The notes under the pieces: generated by a model
The model's input: only the letters and a program-made list of their open reading frames with translations
Database searches by the model: none
Told to the model about the DNA's origin: nothing
Shown here: positions 54,115-63,268 of the stretch, piece after piece
Layout of the letters: the number at the start of each line of letters is the position of its first letter
How positions within the stretch are numbered: the first letter of the stretch is position 1
Assembly: GCA_963736525.1 (NCBI GenBank)
Contig: CAVTPF010000023.1
Location: 1-64,000, forward strand
Origin: Bog-473 sp963736525
GTDB lineage: Bacteria > Actinomycetota > Acidimicrobiia > Acidimicrobiales > RAAP-2
DNA length: 64,000 bases
Direction: 5' to 3'
Position numbers and translations under genes: made by a program

Positions 54115-55341
54115 TCACGGGTCTTCGTCCTCTAGAACGGCGGACTCCTCCGCGACCTCCGCCACCTTCGTCGCTGCACCCAGACGCCGCAGCCCGATCA
54201 TCGGGTAGATCAAGACCGACAGCATGCCTGCGGCGACCAGCGCCGCCGCGTTCTGCGGCTTCATCCGGTGCTCTTCGACACCGAGCGACGTGATCACCAC
54301 GATGATCGGCAATCCCGTGGCGGAAAGGACGGCCAGGGACCGCGCCTGCAGTTTGGTGACGACACCGCGGAAGAACACCCACGTGGGCAGCCCGCGCGTG
54401 AACAGGAAGATCGCGGCGAACATGGGCACGAGGAGCAGCACCTTGGGCTGGTGGACCAGTGCGTGCAGGTCGAAGGTGATGCCGTTCTCAATGAAGAAGA
54501 TGGGGATGAGGAACCCGAACCCGATCGCCTCGAGTTTGCTCGTGATGGGCTCGCTGTCCTCTCCTTGTATGAGGAGACGGACCACCACGCCGGCGGCGAA
54601 CGCCCCGAGCAGCACGTCGAGGCTGAGCTTGAGCGCCAGATACACGAGCAGGATGACGAGAAGAACCGAGATCCTGACCGGCAGCTGGGCTGTGGAATGG
54701 AGATGGCGGCGCATGAGCGCGATGAAGCGAGGGGGATGCACCTGCATCGCCAGCAGTGCCGCAATGACGGCGACGGCCACGAAGAGCACGAGGAGCGCGA
54801 AGGTCAGGCGCGGGTCCCGGTTTGTCAGCAGCACCGCCACGGCGACGATCGGGCCGAACTCCCCGGTCGATCCGACCGACAAGAAGACGGGTCCCAGGCC
54901 CGTGCGCAGCACGCCGGCGTCCCGCAGGATGGGGAGGAGGGTCCCGAGCGCCGTCGTCGTCAGGCACAGCGCCACGACGACGTGATCGAGAACCAGACCG
55001 GTCCAGTGGAGCACGAGGCCCACGCCGAGCGCGAGGACGAGGGAGACGCCCCAAGACCCCACCGCCAGCCCCAGGTGTCCTTGCCGCATGGTCTTCAGGT
55101 CCAGCTCCATGCCCGCCAGGAACATCAGGTAGGTGAGTCCGAAGTCCGACAGCGCCGTCACGATGGAGTTGGGATGGGCGAGCCCCAGCACGTAGGGTCC
55201 CAGGATGATCCCGAGGAGGATCATGATCACGACCTCGGGGACGGGCATGAAGCGCCGCAGACCCTCGGCGATGATCGGCGCCAGCACGGCCGCCACGCCG
55301 ATGAGTACAAGAGTCGGAATCGCGTCGTCGATCATCTGCAA
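54115..55341 (-). CDS. CPA2 (Kef-type) cation:proton antiporter
   Basis: A 408-residue membrane antiporter with 11-12 helices. Family marks are 'PVPEVVIMILLGIILGPYVLG' at helix 2, 'DFGLTYLMFLAGMELDLK' in helix 3, 'LCLTTTALGTLLPILRDAGV' and 'FFIENGITFDLHAL'. It ends without a TrkA-N domain, so gating by NAD/ligand through that domain is absent. It converges on the sulfatase gene. Substrate is probably K+ or Na+ exchanged for H+. Confidence 0.92.
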   Translation of the reverse strand: MQMIDDAIPTLVLIGVAAVLAPIIAEGLRRFMPVPEVVIMILLGIILGPYVLGLAHPNSIVTALSDFGLTYLMFLAGMELDLKTMRQGHLGLAVGSWGVSLVLALGVGLVLHWTGLVLDHVVVALCLTTTALGTLLPILRDAGVLRTGLGPVFLSVGSTGEFGPIVAVAVLLTNRDPRLTFALLVLFVAVAVIAALLAMQVHPPRFIALMRRHLHSTAQLPVRISVLLVILLVYLALKLSLDVLLGAFAAGVVVRLLIQGEDSEPITSKLEAIGFGFLIPIFFIENGITFDLHALVHQPKVLLLVPMFAAIFLFTRGLPTWVFFRGVVTKLQARSLAVLSATGLPIIVVITSLGVEEHRMKPQNAAALVAAGMLSVLIYPMIGLRRLGAATKVAEVAEESAVLEDEDP

Positions 55342-55586
55342 CCCCTTGCGCCACGTGCGACCGCCGTCCGTGGCAACGCCGCGCGACCTCCCAGCCCTAC
55401 GCTACGCCGGGGCGGTCGTGGCTTGTGGTGATCTCCGCCGCTCCTCGCTTCCGTCGTGTGCCCGGTTCCGTCCGTTCGGGCGGTTGACGGCGCAGTCGTA
55501 GCGCGACAGCATGTCGCCGCCTCGTCACGATAGGGGTCGGACATGTCGGTGCAGCCAGTTGTTCTCACGCGTGGGCGGACCGCCCC

Positions 55587-56819
55587 GTGACGAGCGCGTT
55601 CGTCAATCCGTCGTGGATGCCCCACTCGGTCAGCGAGGCGGCGCGTGCCGGTGACGCCACGGCGGACGATCTCGTGTCGGGGCGTGCGTGGTCACACCTG
55701 CTCGAGGGTCTGCGCCGGGCGTCCGAGATCGTCACGTCCGACGGGACGCCGCACGCCGCGGCCGACATCGCGTCGGGGTTTCGCCATCTGCTGGTCCTGT
55801 TGGGCACCGGGATCGACCAGGCGTTGCGGTCGGAGCCCGACCCCGTGCTGGCGGTCAAGCCCTCCGGTGTCGATGCCGTCTACAAGTGGGGCATGGACTG
55901 CCCGGACTGCATCTACACCGGCTCACCCCTGCGTGGCGGCGAGTCGTACCGCCTCTGGGGCCATCGCGGTTCGGCACGGTACGTGGGCCTCCAATCCATG
56001 GCCGGGATGGCCTCCTCGGCCAACGTGCTCCTGGACGAACTGGACCTCGGACCCTCCGGTGAGGTCGAGCTGTCGCTCTCCGTGGACCACCGGGAAGGAA
56101 ACTGGCTGCCGATCGCCGAGAACGCGACCCAGCTGGTGGTCCGCCACTTCTTCTACGACTGGGACACCGAGGTGGCGTCCTCACTCTTCATCGAACGGGT
56201 CGGCCCGCCGACCGAGAGGACAACACGTGCACCGGAGGATCCGAGAGCGGTCATGGCGCGCCAGTTGGTGGCCCTGGGGGACTTCGTCGTCGCCAATCTC
56301 GAATTCTTCCTCCAGTTCTCCCGACCCGAGACCCCCAACACCTTCCTGCCCCCGCTCGACGGCACGGCCATGGGCGGAGCGGCCGAGAACCGACCGGTCA
56401 TCGGGTCGTGGGAGCTGGGACCGGACGAGGCGCTGCTGGTCGAGGTGACCCCGCCCGTCGGCCTCTACTGGAGCTTCTCCCTGGGGAACGCGTGGTGGGA
56501 GACCATCGACTACGGACGCCATCAGAGCAGCCTGAACGGCCATCAGGCGGCGGTCGACGAGGACGGGGTCCTGCGCGCCGTGATCGCCCACGAAGATCCG
56601 GGGGTCGCCAACTGGCTCGACACGGCCGGACACAGTGCGGGTCCGGTGATCTTGCGGTGCGTACGAACCGAGAGCGCGCCGGTGCCGGTGACACGGGTGG
56701 TCCCCTTCTCCGGGGTCTCCGCGTCGCTGCCGGCGGGGACCCATCGCGTCACGCCCGAGGAGCGACGCCGCACCATCGCCGCCCGCCGCCTCGCGGTGAG
56801 CAAGCGGTTCACCCGATGA
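55587..56819 (+). CDS. DUF1214 domain protein (410 aa)
   Basis: The C-terminal DUF1214 domain is recognisable from 'PVGLYWSFSLGNAWWETIDYGRHQSSLNGHQAAVDEDG' in parts, with 'VIAHEDPGVANWLDTAGHSAGPVILR'. The N-terminal half has 'GIDQALRSEPDPVL', 'YKWGMDCPDC' and 'RGSARYVGLQSMAG'. In actinobacteria such genes often sit beside sterol- or lipid-metabolism genes; biochemistry is unknown. Its start is taken at the first good frame start, GTG/ATG near 55587, and it overlaps the sulfotransferase by ATGA. Confidence 0.85.
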   Translation: MTSAFVNPSWMPHSVSEAARAGDATADDLVSGRAWSHLLEGLRRASEIVTSDGTPHAAADIASGFRHLLVLLGTGIDQALRSEPDPVLAVKPSGVDAVYKWGMDCPDCIYTGSPLRGGESYRLWGHRGSARYVGLQSMAGMASSANVLLDELDLGPSGEVELSLSVDHREGNWLPIAENATQLVVRHFFYDWDTEVASSLFIERVGPPTERTTRAPEDPRAVMARQLVALGDFVVANLEFFLQFSRPETPNTFLPPLDGTAMGGAAENRPVIGSWELGPDEALLVEVTPPVGLYWSFSLGNAWWETIDYGRHQSSLNGHQAAVDEDGVLRAVIAHEDPGVANWLDTAGHSAGPVILRCVRTESAPVPVTRVVPFSGVSASLPAGTHRVTPEERRRTIAARRLAVSKRFTR

Positions 56820-57961
56820 CGCTCGACGCCGACGAACTGGAGGCCGAGGCCCGGGAGCAGACGGGGCTCGACGACTTCGGCGACGGGCACCACCGGGAGG
56901 GACTCGAGCGCCTGGTGGGGTCCATGAACGAGGAGGCGGACCTGAACCAGATGGGCGAGGTCATGCAGCGGATCAGGCTCGTCACGCTGCTGTCCTCGCG
57001 CTTGCAGGTGGAGGACACATACCGGGCGAACCCCTCGATCGCCGCCGAACAGGTCGAGGGGCCCGTCTTCGTCATCGGGCTCCCCCGCACCGGGACCACG
57101 GCCATGAGCCAGCTCGTCGCCGCCGATCCCCAGTTCCGCTCGCTCCGCACCTGGGAGTCCTCGTCACCCTGTCCGCCGCCGGAGTCGGCCACCGAGCACA
57201 CCGACCCCCGCATCGCACAGACCGAAGCCGGCTTGGCCATGATGAACGAGACGTTCCCCCTGATGCAGACCATGCACCACGTGGAGGCGACCACCGCAAC
57301 CGAGTGCCAGGACCTGCTGGGAATGAGTTTCCGGACCGTCCACTTCGACGGGTTCGGCCGCGTCCCGTCCTATCTCGAATGGGTGACCAACTGCGACATG
57401 CGCGGCACCTATCTCTACCACCGCCGCGTCCTGCACCTCCTCCAGTGGCACTGCCCGCCCCGGCTGTGGCACTTGAAGACCCCGGTGCACATGTTCGCCT
57501 TGGACGCGTTGCTCGAGGCCTATCCCGATGCCAAGTTCCTCTGGAGCCACCGTGATCCCGCCAAGGTTCTCGGCTCGGTGTGCAGCCTGATCCACTACAC
57601 CCGCAGCTGGAGCAGCGACCGCGACGACGCCATGGAGCTCGGCGCGGAGCAGCTCGACCGGTGGTGGGAGGCCGTCTCGCGGGCCATGGACTTCCGCGAC
57701 CGCGTCGGCGACGACCGGTTCGCGGACGTCTCCTTCGCCGACTTGCAAGTGGACCCGGTCAACGCACTGGCCGCGGCCTACGAACGGATCGGCATCGCGT
57801 TCCCCGACGCGTCCCGTGACGCAGTCACGAGCTGGGCCAAGAGCCACGAGCCCGGTTCGCACGGGCGGCACACCTACGACCTGGCCGACTTCGGGCTGAA
57901 CGAAGTACAGATACGGCAGCGCTTCGCGCCCTACCTGGCGGCGTACGATGCCGTCGCGTGA
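56816..57961 (+). CDS. sulfotransferase family protein (381 aa)
   Basis: A PAPS-dependent sulfotransferase of the type found beside DUF1214 genes. The 5'-phosphosulfate loop is 'VIGLPRTGTTAMSQL' (Gly88-Thr95). The 3'-phosphate side has 'KFLWSHRDPAKVLGSVCSL', with the Ser/Arg pair that grips the 3'-phosphate. Also 'WHLKTPVHMFALDALLEAYPDA', a family mark. It would add sulfate to a hydroxyl on a small or lipid acceptor in the cytoplasm. ATG 56816 overlaps the DUF1214 stop; the SDR follows 35 bases later. Confidence 0.92.
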   Translation: MTLDADELEAEAREQTGLDDFGDGHHREGLERLVGSMNEEADLNQMGEVMQRIRLVTLLSSRLQVEDTYRANPSIAAEQVEGPVFVIGLPRTGTTAMSQLVAADPQFRSLRTWESSSPCPPPESATEHTDPRIAQTEAGLAMMNETFPLMQTMHHVEATTATECQDLLGMSFRTVHFDGFGRVPSYLEWVTNCDMRGTYLYHRRVLHLLQWHCPPRLWHLKTPVHMFALDALLEAYPDAKFLWSHRDPAKVLGSVCSLIHYTRSWSSDRDDAMELGAEQLDRWWEAVSRAMDFRDRVGDDRFADVSFADLQVDPVNALAAAYERIGIAFPDASRDAVTSWAKSHEPGSHGRHTYDLADFGLNEVQIRQRFAPYLAAYDAVA

Positions 57962-57996
57962 TCGGCTGATCACCGCGGACATGGAGGAGGGCCTGC

Positions 57997-58800
57997 GTGG
58001 ATCTCGGACTCGCTGACGCGACGGCGGTCGTCACCGGTGGCAGCAAAGGCATGGGGAGGGCGGTGGCCCAGGTGCTCGCCGCGGACGGGGCGAGGGTCGC
58101 CGTCATGGCGCGGGGCCAGGAGGCCCTCAACGAGACGGTGGCGGCGTTGCGCGCCGCCGGGAGCCCGGACCCCGTCGGCATCAGCGTCGACATGACCGAT
58201 CCCGGCTCCATCGCCAACGGTTTCGACCAGGTGCGCGACCGCTGGGGCTCACTGAACATCTTGGTGCACACCATCGGGCCCGGCGCGGGACGCTTCGAGC
58301 AACTCGACGACTCCGCCTGGGATGAAGCGTTCGCCCTGGGCACCATGTCTGCCGTGCGGAGCGTGCGCTCGGCGCTGCCGCTGCTGCGTGCCGCCGAGTG
58401 GGGACGCATCGCCATCTTTTCGGCCCACTCGATTCAGCGTCAGAGCCCGATTCTCGTCGCCTACACGGCATCGAAGGCGGCCGTGACCAGCATTGCCAAG
58501 AACCTGGCGAAGACGTTGGCCCCCGACGGCATTCTGGTCAACGCCGTGTGCCCCGGGTCCATCGTGACGGCGAGCTTCACCGAGAACCTCAGGGAGACCT
58601 TCGCAGCCGAGGGCCTCGACCCGGCCGATCCACACGACGTCATGTCGTGGATCGACAAGACGTTCCACCAGCCTGCCGACCTCGGGAGAGCCGGCCTGCC
58701 CGACGAGGTCGCCTCCCTCACGGCCTACCTGGTGTCGCGGCGCAACGGTTACGTGACCGGTGCCTGCGTCAATGCCGACGGGGGCTCAGACTTCGTCTGA
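57997..58800 (+). CDS. short-chain dehydrogenase/reductase (classical SDR)
   Basis: A classical SDR of 267 residues. The cofactor motif is 'AVVTGGSKGMGRAVAQ' (TGxxxGxG), followed by 'VAVMARGQEAL', whose Arg favours NADP over NAD. The active site is 'IFSAHSIQRQSP' with 'YTASKAAVTSIAKNLAK' (YxxxK). The 'NAVCPGSIVT' and 'GYVTGACVNADGG' ends are standard. Its place after DUF1214 and the sulfotransferase suggests oxidation of an alcohol on the same acceptor. It starts at GTG 57997. Confidence 0.93.
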   Translation: MDLGLADATAVVTGGSKGMGRAVAQVLAADGARVAVMARGQEALNETVAALRAAGSPDPVGISVDMTDPGSIANGFDQVRDRWGSLNILVHTIGPGAGRFEQLDDSAWDEAFALGTMSAVRSVRSALPLLRAAEWGRIAIFSAHSIQRQSPILVAYTASKAAVTSIAKNLAKTLAPDGILVNAVCPGSIVTASFTENLRETFAAEGLDPADPHDVMSWIDKTFHQPADLGRAGLPDEVASLTAYLVSRRNGYVTGACVNADGGSDFV

Positions 58801-58820
58801 CCGACCGCTGCCCTCGGCCC

Positions 58821-60944
58821 TTAGGGTGAGGCCAGACCCGACACCGGAGCGACCAGCCCGTGTGCGTCGGGTGCTCCCAGGAACGCGGCGTCTCCGTAGC
58901 TGTAGACGGCGCCGTCGGCGCCGGCCAGCCAGTAGCCCGACCCGCTCGGCGTCCGGCTGATCCCGACGATCGGCGGCTGGCCCACGATGCCCTGACCCGG
59001 GACCGAGCCGAAGTAGGTAGCGTCTCCGTACGAGAACACGCCCCCGTCGACGGCGACCAGCCAGTAGCCCCCGTTGTCAGGCGTGGCGGCGACGCCGGTC
59101 GCCGGGGCGTTGAGGTGCTGACCGCCGGCCGACCCGAAGAAGGGTGCGTCCCCGTAGTTGAAGACGCCGCCGTCGGAAGCCACCAGCCAGTACCCTCCGC
59201 CATCCGACGACGCGGTCACGCCGACGACCGGCGCATTGAGGTGCTGGCCTCCCATGGAGCCGTAGAAGCTCGCGTCACCGAAATTGAACACCCCGCCGTC
59301 GGAAGCCACCAGCCAGTAGCCCCTGCCGTCGGGGGTGGCAGCGATACCCACCACGGGTCGATTGAGGTGCGCACCTCCCATGGAGCCGTAGAAGCTGGCG
59401 TCACCGAAATTGAACACACCCCCGTCGGAGGCGACCAGCCAGTAACCGCCGCCATCGGGTGTCTCGGCGATGCCGACCACCGGCGCGTTGAGGTGCCGGC
59501 CTGCCATGGAACCGACGAACTGGCCTGTCCCGTAATTGAACACGCCCCCGTCCTTCGCGGCGAGGACGATGCCCTGGCTCGAGGCCGGAGGAAAGGTCAT
59601 CTGCTCGACGAAGGCACGCAGGCCGGGGTCGTTCTGTTGGACCTCGGTGGCCGAGCTGCCCCCCGCCAGGCACCCGACCGCCGGCACGCAGCTGATCGCG
59701 TTGAGGAAGCTGAGCGCCGCCACGTCCGGGCTGGGGTCGATCGACCAGCTGGAGCCGTTCCAGTTCTCAATGAAGCTCTTCGGCTGGAAGTTGCCGCCAC
59801 CGCCACCGCCGAAGCTGCCGGAGGCTCCCACCGCCCAGCACTGTGCCGCGCTGAGGCATGAGATGCTGCTCACGATGGCGCCCGCGGAGGCGTTCGGTGC
59901 GGGCACGGTCGCCGACATGTCCGTCCAGGAAGACCCGTCCCAGTGCTGCATGAGGATCCCCGATGCCGCACCCGTGTCGTCGGTCGTCGCCCCCGAGGCC
60001 CAGCAGTCGTCGGCATCGACACACGAGAGGCCGTTGAGGTATCCGCCGTTGGGGCCGGGCTCAGCCACGCTCGGCACCACAGACCAGGCCGTCCCGTCCC
60101 AGTGTTCGATCAGACCCTGGTCCCCCGGGGCGTTTCCTGGGAAGATGGGGAGGAAGTTGGGGTTCTGCTGCGTGGGGCCGGCGTTGCCCACCGCCCAGCA
60201 GTCGTCGGCGGCGAGGCACTGCACGTTGGTCAGCTGGTCGTAGGGCTGCCCCGTCGCGCCACCCGGGTAAATCGTCCACGCGGTGCCGTTCCACTGCTCA
60301 ATGACGTCGTTGAGGTTCTCGCCGTTCCCGTCCGTCGCGTACCCGACGGCGACGCAATTCGACGATGAGGTGCAGCTGACACTCTGCAGGATCGCTCCGA
60401 CCACTCCGGCTCCGGTGGGATTCGGGCTCGGTACGATCGACCAGTTGGCGCCGTTCCAGTTCTCTATGAGTGTCCCGATGGGGTTGCCGTTCCCGCCGGC
60501 CTCGTTCAGGACGGTCCCCACGGCCCAGCAATCAGACCCGTTCACGCAGGAGAGGTCGAAGAATCCCCCACCGTCGCCCGGCGGGAGCGGCGGCTGCGCA
60601 GCCAGCGTCCACGACGCGCCGTTCCAGGTCTCGACGACCGGGGCGTACGTCCCGGCACCAAACCCGATGGAGACGCCGACGGCCCAGCACTGGACCGCGT
60701 TGGCACATGTCGACCCGAGCAGGACGTCATCGGCACCGGTACCGGGAACGGTGGCGGCGTACCAGCCCGAAGGCGTTGCGCCACTGCTCTTCTGGGTGAC
60801 CACGCCGGCCGCGCCGAGGATCCCGGCGATCAGCGGGCCGACCATGGCCAACCGCCACACCGCCCTCTTGCACCTGGTCTGCCACCCCGGTGCTCGCGAA
60901 TTGCCGGTGTGCCTGTGAGCGCGCCAATCGTTCACGTAACCCAT
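58821..60944 (-). CDS. secreted two-propeller surface protein (707 aa)
   Basis: An N-terminal hydrophobic segment (WRLAMVGPLIAGILGAAGVVTQ) targets it for export. The first repeat domain (about residues 55-430) has seven C-x5-C motifs: TCANAVQC, SCVNGSDC, SCTSSSNC, QCLAADDC, SCVDADDC, SCLSAAQC, SCVPAVGC. Between them lie 'viEqWNGtaWt'-type strands; a seven-bladed propeller with one disulfide per blade is predicted. A second domain (about 455-707) has six units of about 42 residues with 'GYWLVASDGGVFNFGD' and 'FYGSMGGxHLNxPVVGIA', a repeat I associate with Acidimicrobiia. The start ATG 60944 is preferred because the frame upstream is Arg-rich. It converges with the SDR gene. Confidence 0.9.
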   Translation of the reverse strand: MGYVNDWRAHRHTGNSRAPGWQTRCKRAVWRLAMVGPLIAGILGAAGVVTQKSSGATPSGWYAATVPGTGADDVLLGSTCANAVQCWAVGVSIGFGAGTYAPVVETWNGASWTLAAQPPLPPGDGGGFFDLSCVNGSDCWAVGTVLNEAGGNGNPIGTLIENWNGANWSIVPSPNPTGAGVVGAILQSVSCTSSSNCVAVGYATDGNGENLNDVIEQWNGTAWTIYPGGATGQPYDQLTNVQCLAADDCWAVGNAGPTQQNPNFLPIFPGNAPGDQGLIEHWDGTAWSVVPSVAEPGPNGGYLNGLSCVDADDCWASGATTDDTGAASGILMQHWDGSSWTDMSATVPAPNASAGAIVSSISCLSAAQCWAVGASGSFGGGGGGNFQPKSFIENWNGSSWSIDPSPDVAALSFLNAISCVPAVGCLAGGSSATEVQQNDPGLRAFVEQMTFPPASSQGIVLAAKDGGVFNYGTGQFVGSMAGRHLNAPVVGIAETPDGGGYWLVASDGGVFNFGDASFYGSMGGAHLNRPVVGIAATPDGRGYWLVASDGGVFNFGDASFYGSMGGQHLNAPVVGVTASSDGGGYWLVASDGGVFNYGDAPFFGSAGGQHLNAPATGVAATPDNGGYWLVAVDGGVFSYGDATYFGSVPGQGIVGQPPIVGISRTPSGSGYWLAGADGAVYSYGDAAFLGAPDAHGLVAPVSGLASP
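58824..59580 (-). repeat. six 126-bp coding repeats (GYWLV-type)
   Basis: Within the surface-protein gene, blocks of about 126 bases (42 codons) recur. The CCCATGGAGCCGTAGAAGCT element starts at 59251 and again at 59377, exactly 126 bases apart. The two middle units are nearly identical at DNA level, while the outer ones have diverged. This suggests recent duplication in the centre of the array. Confidence 0.85.
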
Positions 60945-61288
60945 GGTTGCAGGTCGCCTGCCGCGAGACGGGGATGGTCGCGCACCACATTCGAGGCGGG
61001 GCAGCCCGTCAGCGCTCCTCCGACGTCCGCCAGGCCCGCCCAGTGCCCGTTTGTGACGACACCGTCTCCGAGGCGCGATCCGCTCACGTCCAGTTCGCGG
61101 CAAGGGTCCGCGTGCTCCTGACGGTCACGATCGTCGCGCTGTCCGTCACGCTGGCCTGAACCGAGCCCAGCCTCGCCCGCTGCTCTTCTTGCTCTCCCCG
61201 AGCACGAGCGAGCGGATCACGCGCCGGGTCGAACGCGCCCAAGGGGCATCAGCGATCGACGCCGGCAGATGAGCCCGGGTGGGTCGCC
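60945..61288. other. 344-bp intergenic stretch
   Basis: It lies between the surface-protein start and the TetR gene end, both on the minus strand. It should hold the surface-protein promoter. No coding frame, hairpin or clear promoter element is recognised. Confidence 0.5.
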
Positions 61289-61909
61289 CTACCTCGAGGC
61301 TGGCCGCGGCTGGACGTCTGCCGTGGTCTGGAGCAGGGCCGTGAGGGCACCCCGCAAGGCGGCAACGGTGCCGATCCGCGACAGTCCCTGATCGACGCGG
61401 AGTAGGTCGTAGGTCTCGAACGAGCACAGGGCGTCCAGCGCGGGAAGGACATCGCCGTCGACGGCCTCGAGCTCCGGCGCGAAGAGCCGCCGGAGCTGAC
61501 GACGGAGATAGGACCGGCTCCGGCTGATCTGCGCGCGCACGAGCGGGTGCCGGTGGGCCGCGACGCGCGCCGCCCGCGCCGACGGCGCGATGGCTTCGAA
61601 CAATCTCACCCGAGCCTCGGCGACGGCGCGGATCTTGTCGGCGGTCGGCTCGAGCGGCCCTACCCCGGGGTCGACGAGGGGCAGGGCCGTCGCCTGCTGG
61701 CGCTCGATGGCGGCCCGGTTGAGATCGTCGACGTCGTCGAAGTAGCGAAAGAGCGATCGCGGTGACAACCCGGCGCGCTCGGCGATGTCGGCCGAGCTCG
61801 GCGTGTAGTCGCCCTCGGAGAACATCGAGGCCAGTGCCTCGAGGACGGCCTCTCGGTTCTGCTGGCGGCGGAGCCGCCTTCCGTCGACCTCGGCCGCGGT
61901 CCCACTCAC
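61289..61909 (-). CDS. TetR/AcrR family regulator
   Basis: A 206-residue regulator. The HTH lies in 'EALASMFSEGDYTPSSADIAERAGLSPRSLFRYFDDVDDL' in parts, with recognition helix 'SPRSLFRYF'. A helical ligand domain follows, with no recognisable effector motif. GTG 61909 overlaps the upstream gene's stop by 4 bases (GTGA), so it is co-transcribed with it. A 21-bp inverted repeat at 62459-62479 upstream of that gene is its probable operator. Confidence 0.93.
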   Translation of the reverse strand: MSGTAAEVDGRRLRRQQNREAVLEALASMFSEGDYTPSSADIAERAGLSPRSLFRYFDDVDDLNRAAIERQQATALPLVDPGVGPLEPTADKIRAVAEARVRLFEAIAPSARAARVAAHRHPLVRAQISRSRSYLRRQLRRLFAPELEAVDGDVLPALDALCSFETYDLLRVDQGLSRIGTVAALRGALTALLQTTADVQPRPASR

Positions 61910-62391
61910 GGGCCGATCCTCGCGAGCCGGGCGGTGAACCCGAGATATCTCCACACCAGCTGGTCCCCGTCGAGGGAGCGGGTGACCTCCACCGGGAGCC
62001 CGACGGGACGCAACGTGTGCGCGCCGTTCTCGAACGTGGCCACCACGGTGATCGGAGTCGTGAAGTCGAATTCGGCCACGTCGTGGACCCCGTGCGCCTC
62101 GGTGCCGTCACAGCGCATGTCGTGGATCACGCCCTCCGCCGTGACGACGAGTCGGTCGCCGCACTGCTCGATGCGCTCGACGTGGTTCCACGCTCGGTGA
62201 TCCTCGGGTGCCGGCCGCCCGTCGACCTCGACCGCCACGGTCCGCCATGTCCCCCGCAGATCGGGTGTTCCCGGCGACAAGGGCTCGGTGCAGGCCCCGA
62301 GGATCGGAGCCGGCATCCGCGCGCCGTAGCCCCCTGGCGGCGTGTGGGCGACGGGGATGTCGGCGGCACGGACGGGACGCTTCGATCTCAC
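61906..62391 (-). CDS. hypothetical lipocalin-like protein (161 aa)
   Basis: Function not established. The core begins 'PDLRGTWRTVAVEVDGRPAPE' (a GxW lipocalin-type opening). It continues with a run of beta strands: 'RIEQCGDRLVVTAEGVIHDM', 'VAEFDFTTPITVVATFENG', 'VEVTRSLDGDQLVWRYLGF'. Two Cys (EQCGD, MRCDG) may pair. It looks like a small beta-barrel that could bind a hydrophobic ligand. GTG 62391 has GAGGGAG 8 bases upstream; the frame is open to 62538 but those residues are Arg-rich and overlap the promoter. It is co-transcribed with the TetR gene. Confidence 0.75.
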   Translation of the reverse strand: MRSKRPVRAADIPVAHTPPGGYGARMPAPILGACTEPLSPGTPDLRGTWRTVAVEVDGRPAPEDHRAWNHVERIEQCGDRLVVTAEGVIHDMRCDGTEAHGVHDVAEFDFTTPITVVATFENGAHTLRPVGLPVEVTRSLDGDQLVWRYLGFTARLARIGP

Positions 62392-62449
62392 GCTCGGCTC
62401 CCTCGGCTCCTTCCGTGCACCCCTCGTCGGCCGCCGACGACGCTTGTCC

Positions 62450-62478
62450 ACAGTAAGAATTGTCACTATCGTTGTCAA
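62450..62478 (-). promoter_or_regulatory. sigma70-like promoter for the TetR operon
   Basis: On the minus strand, TTGACA (62478-62473) is followed after 17 bases by TACTGT (62455-62450). This is a near-consensus -35 with an acceptable -10. It points at the GTG at 62391, leaving a leader of about 50 bases. Confidence 0.65.
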
Positions 62479-62479
62479 T
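62459..62479. promoter_or_regulatory. 21-bp inverted repeat, probable TetR operator
   Basis: Arms ATTGNCA and TGNCAAT are separated by 7 bases and are symmetric over 62459-62479. The repeat overlaps the -35 and spacer of the minus-strand promoter. It lies 57 bases upstream of the divergent gene at 62537, so binding could silence both directions. Confidence 0.6.
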
Positions 62480-62536
62480 AGTTTCGCTGCCCCCGGCCGG
62501 GCGGCGCACGGAGACGGTCGAGGCGAAGGGGTGACC

Positions 62537-63268
62537 ATGGCTCAACCACTGAAGCCCGGGTACGGAATCCCCAACCGGGAGATGCTGGGCCGCTGGCTCC
62601 GCCTCGCGCCCGGCGAGGACGGGCCCTTCTGGGCGCTCAACCTGATGAAATACCGGGAGGTCGCGAGCTACGGGGACGGCGGCGCAGCGGTGTCGGGCAA
62701 GGCGGCCGACGACGCCTATGCGCCTCTCGGCCCGCTCGCCGCCGTGGGCGCCGTGGTGGCGCTCCATGGAGACGTGCTGCGGCACTACCGCGGGCACCCG
62801 GCGTGGGACCGGGTCGGCGTGGTGCGCTACCCCAGCCGGGCCGCCTTCTTCGTCATGCAGCAGCGCGACGATTTTCGAGACAAGCACGTGCACAAGGAAG
62901 CCGGCATGGAGTTCACCATCGTGATGTCCTGCGTTCCGGACTCCGACTGCGCGTCGCCGTCGGACGAGGGCAGGCTCGTCCTCATCGTCGAGCGCGATCC
63001 CCTCGACGCCCACGGGGTCGACGCGGACGGGATCGGCGAGAAGGTGGCATCGTTCAACGTCGAGGGCGTGATCATCGGCGACGACCGCCGTTTCGACCGG
63101 GCGCGCTTCGTCCGGGTGCACGACGACCAGGAGGTCGCCGCCTTGGTGATCGCCGCGACCGGCGCCGCCGAGTCCCATGTGCTGGAGGTCGACCGATCGA
63201 TCGACAAGCTGGTCGAGTCGCTGCAGCCGGCGCCGGCCGGTCCCGCCACGCCGGGAACGAGGCCGTGA
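62537..63268 (+). CDS. DUF1330/EthD-like protein (243 aa)
   Basis: Not firmly assigned. It contains 'PFWALNLMKYREVASYGDGGAAVSGKAADDAYAPL', in the style of DUF1330 ferredoxin-like dimeric barrels, and 'WDRVGVVRYPSRAAFFVMQQRDDF', 'KHVHKEAGMEFTIVMSC'. This suggests one or two dimeric alpha/beta barrel units that bind a small molecule. ATG 62537 has GAAGGGGTG just upstream. It overlaps the second sulfatase gene by 4 bases, so both belong to one TetR-controlled unit. Confidence 0.8.
   Translation: MAQPLKPGYGIPNREMLGRWLRLAPGEDGPFWALNLMKYREVASYGDGGAAVSGKAADDAYAPLGPLAAVGAVVALHGDVLRHYRGHPAWDRVGVVRYPSRAAFFVMQQRDDFRDKHVHKEAGMEFTIVMSCVPDSDCASPSDEGRLVLIVERDPLDAHGVDADGIGEKVASFNVEGVIIGDDRRFDRARFVRVHDDQEVAALVIAATGAAESHVLEVDRSIDKLVESLQPAPAGPATPGTRP

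Noticed and set aside
58824..59580. CRISPR or satellite array
   Set aside because: The 126-bp periodicity is coding and corresponds to 42-residue protein repeats.
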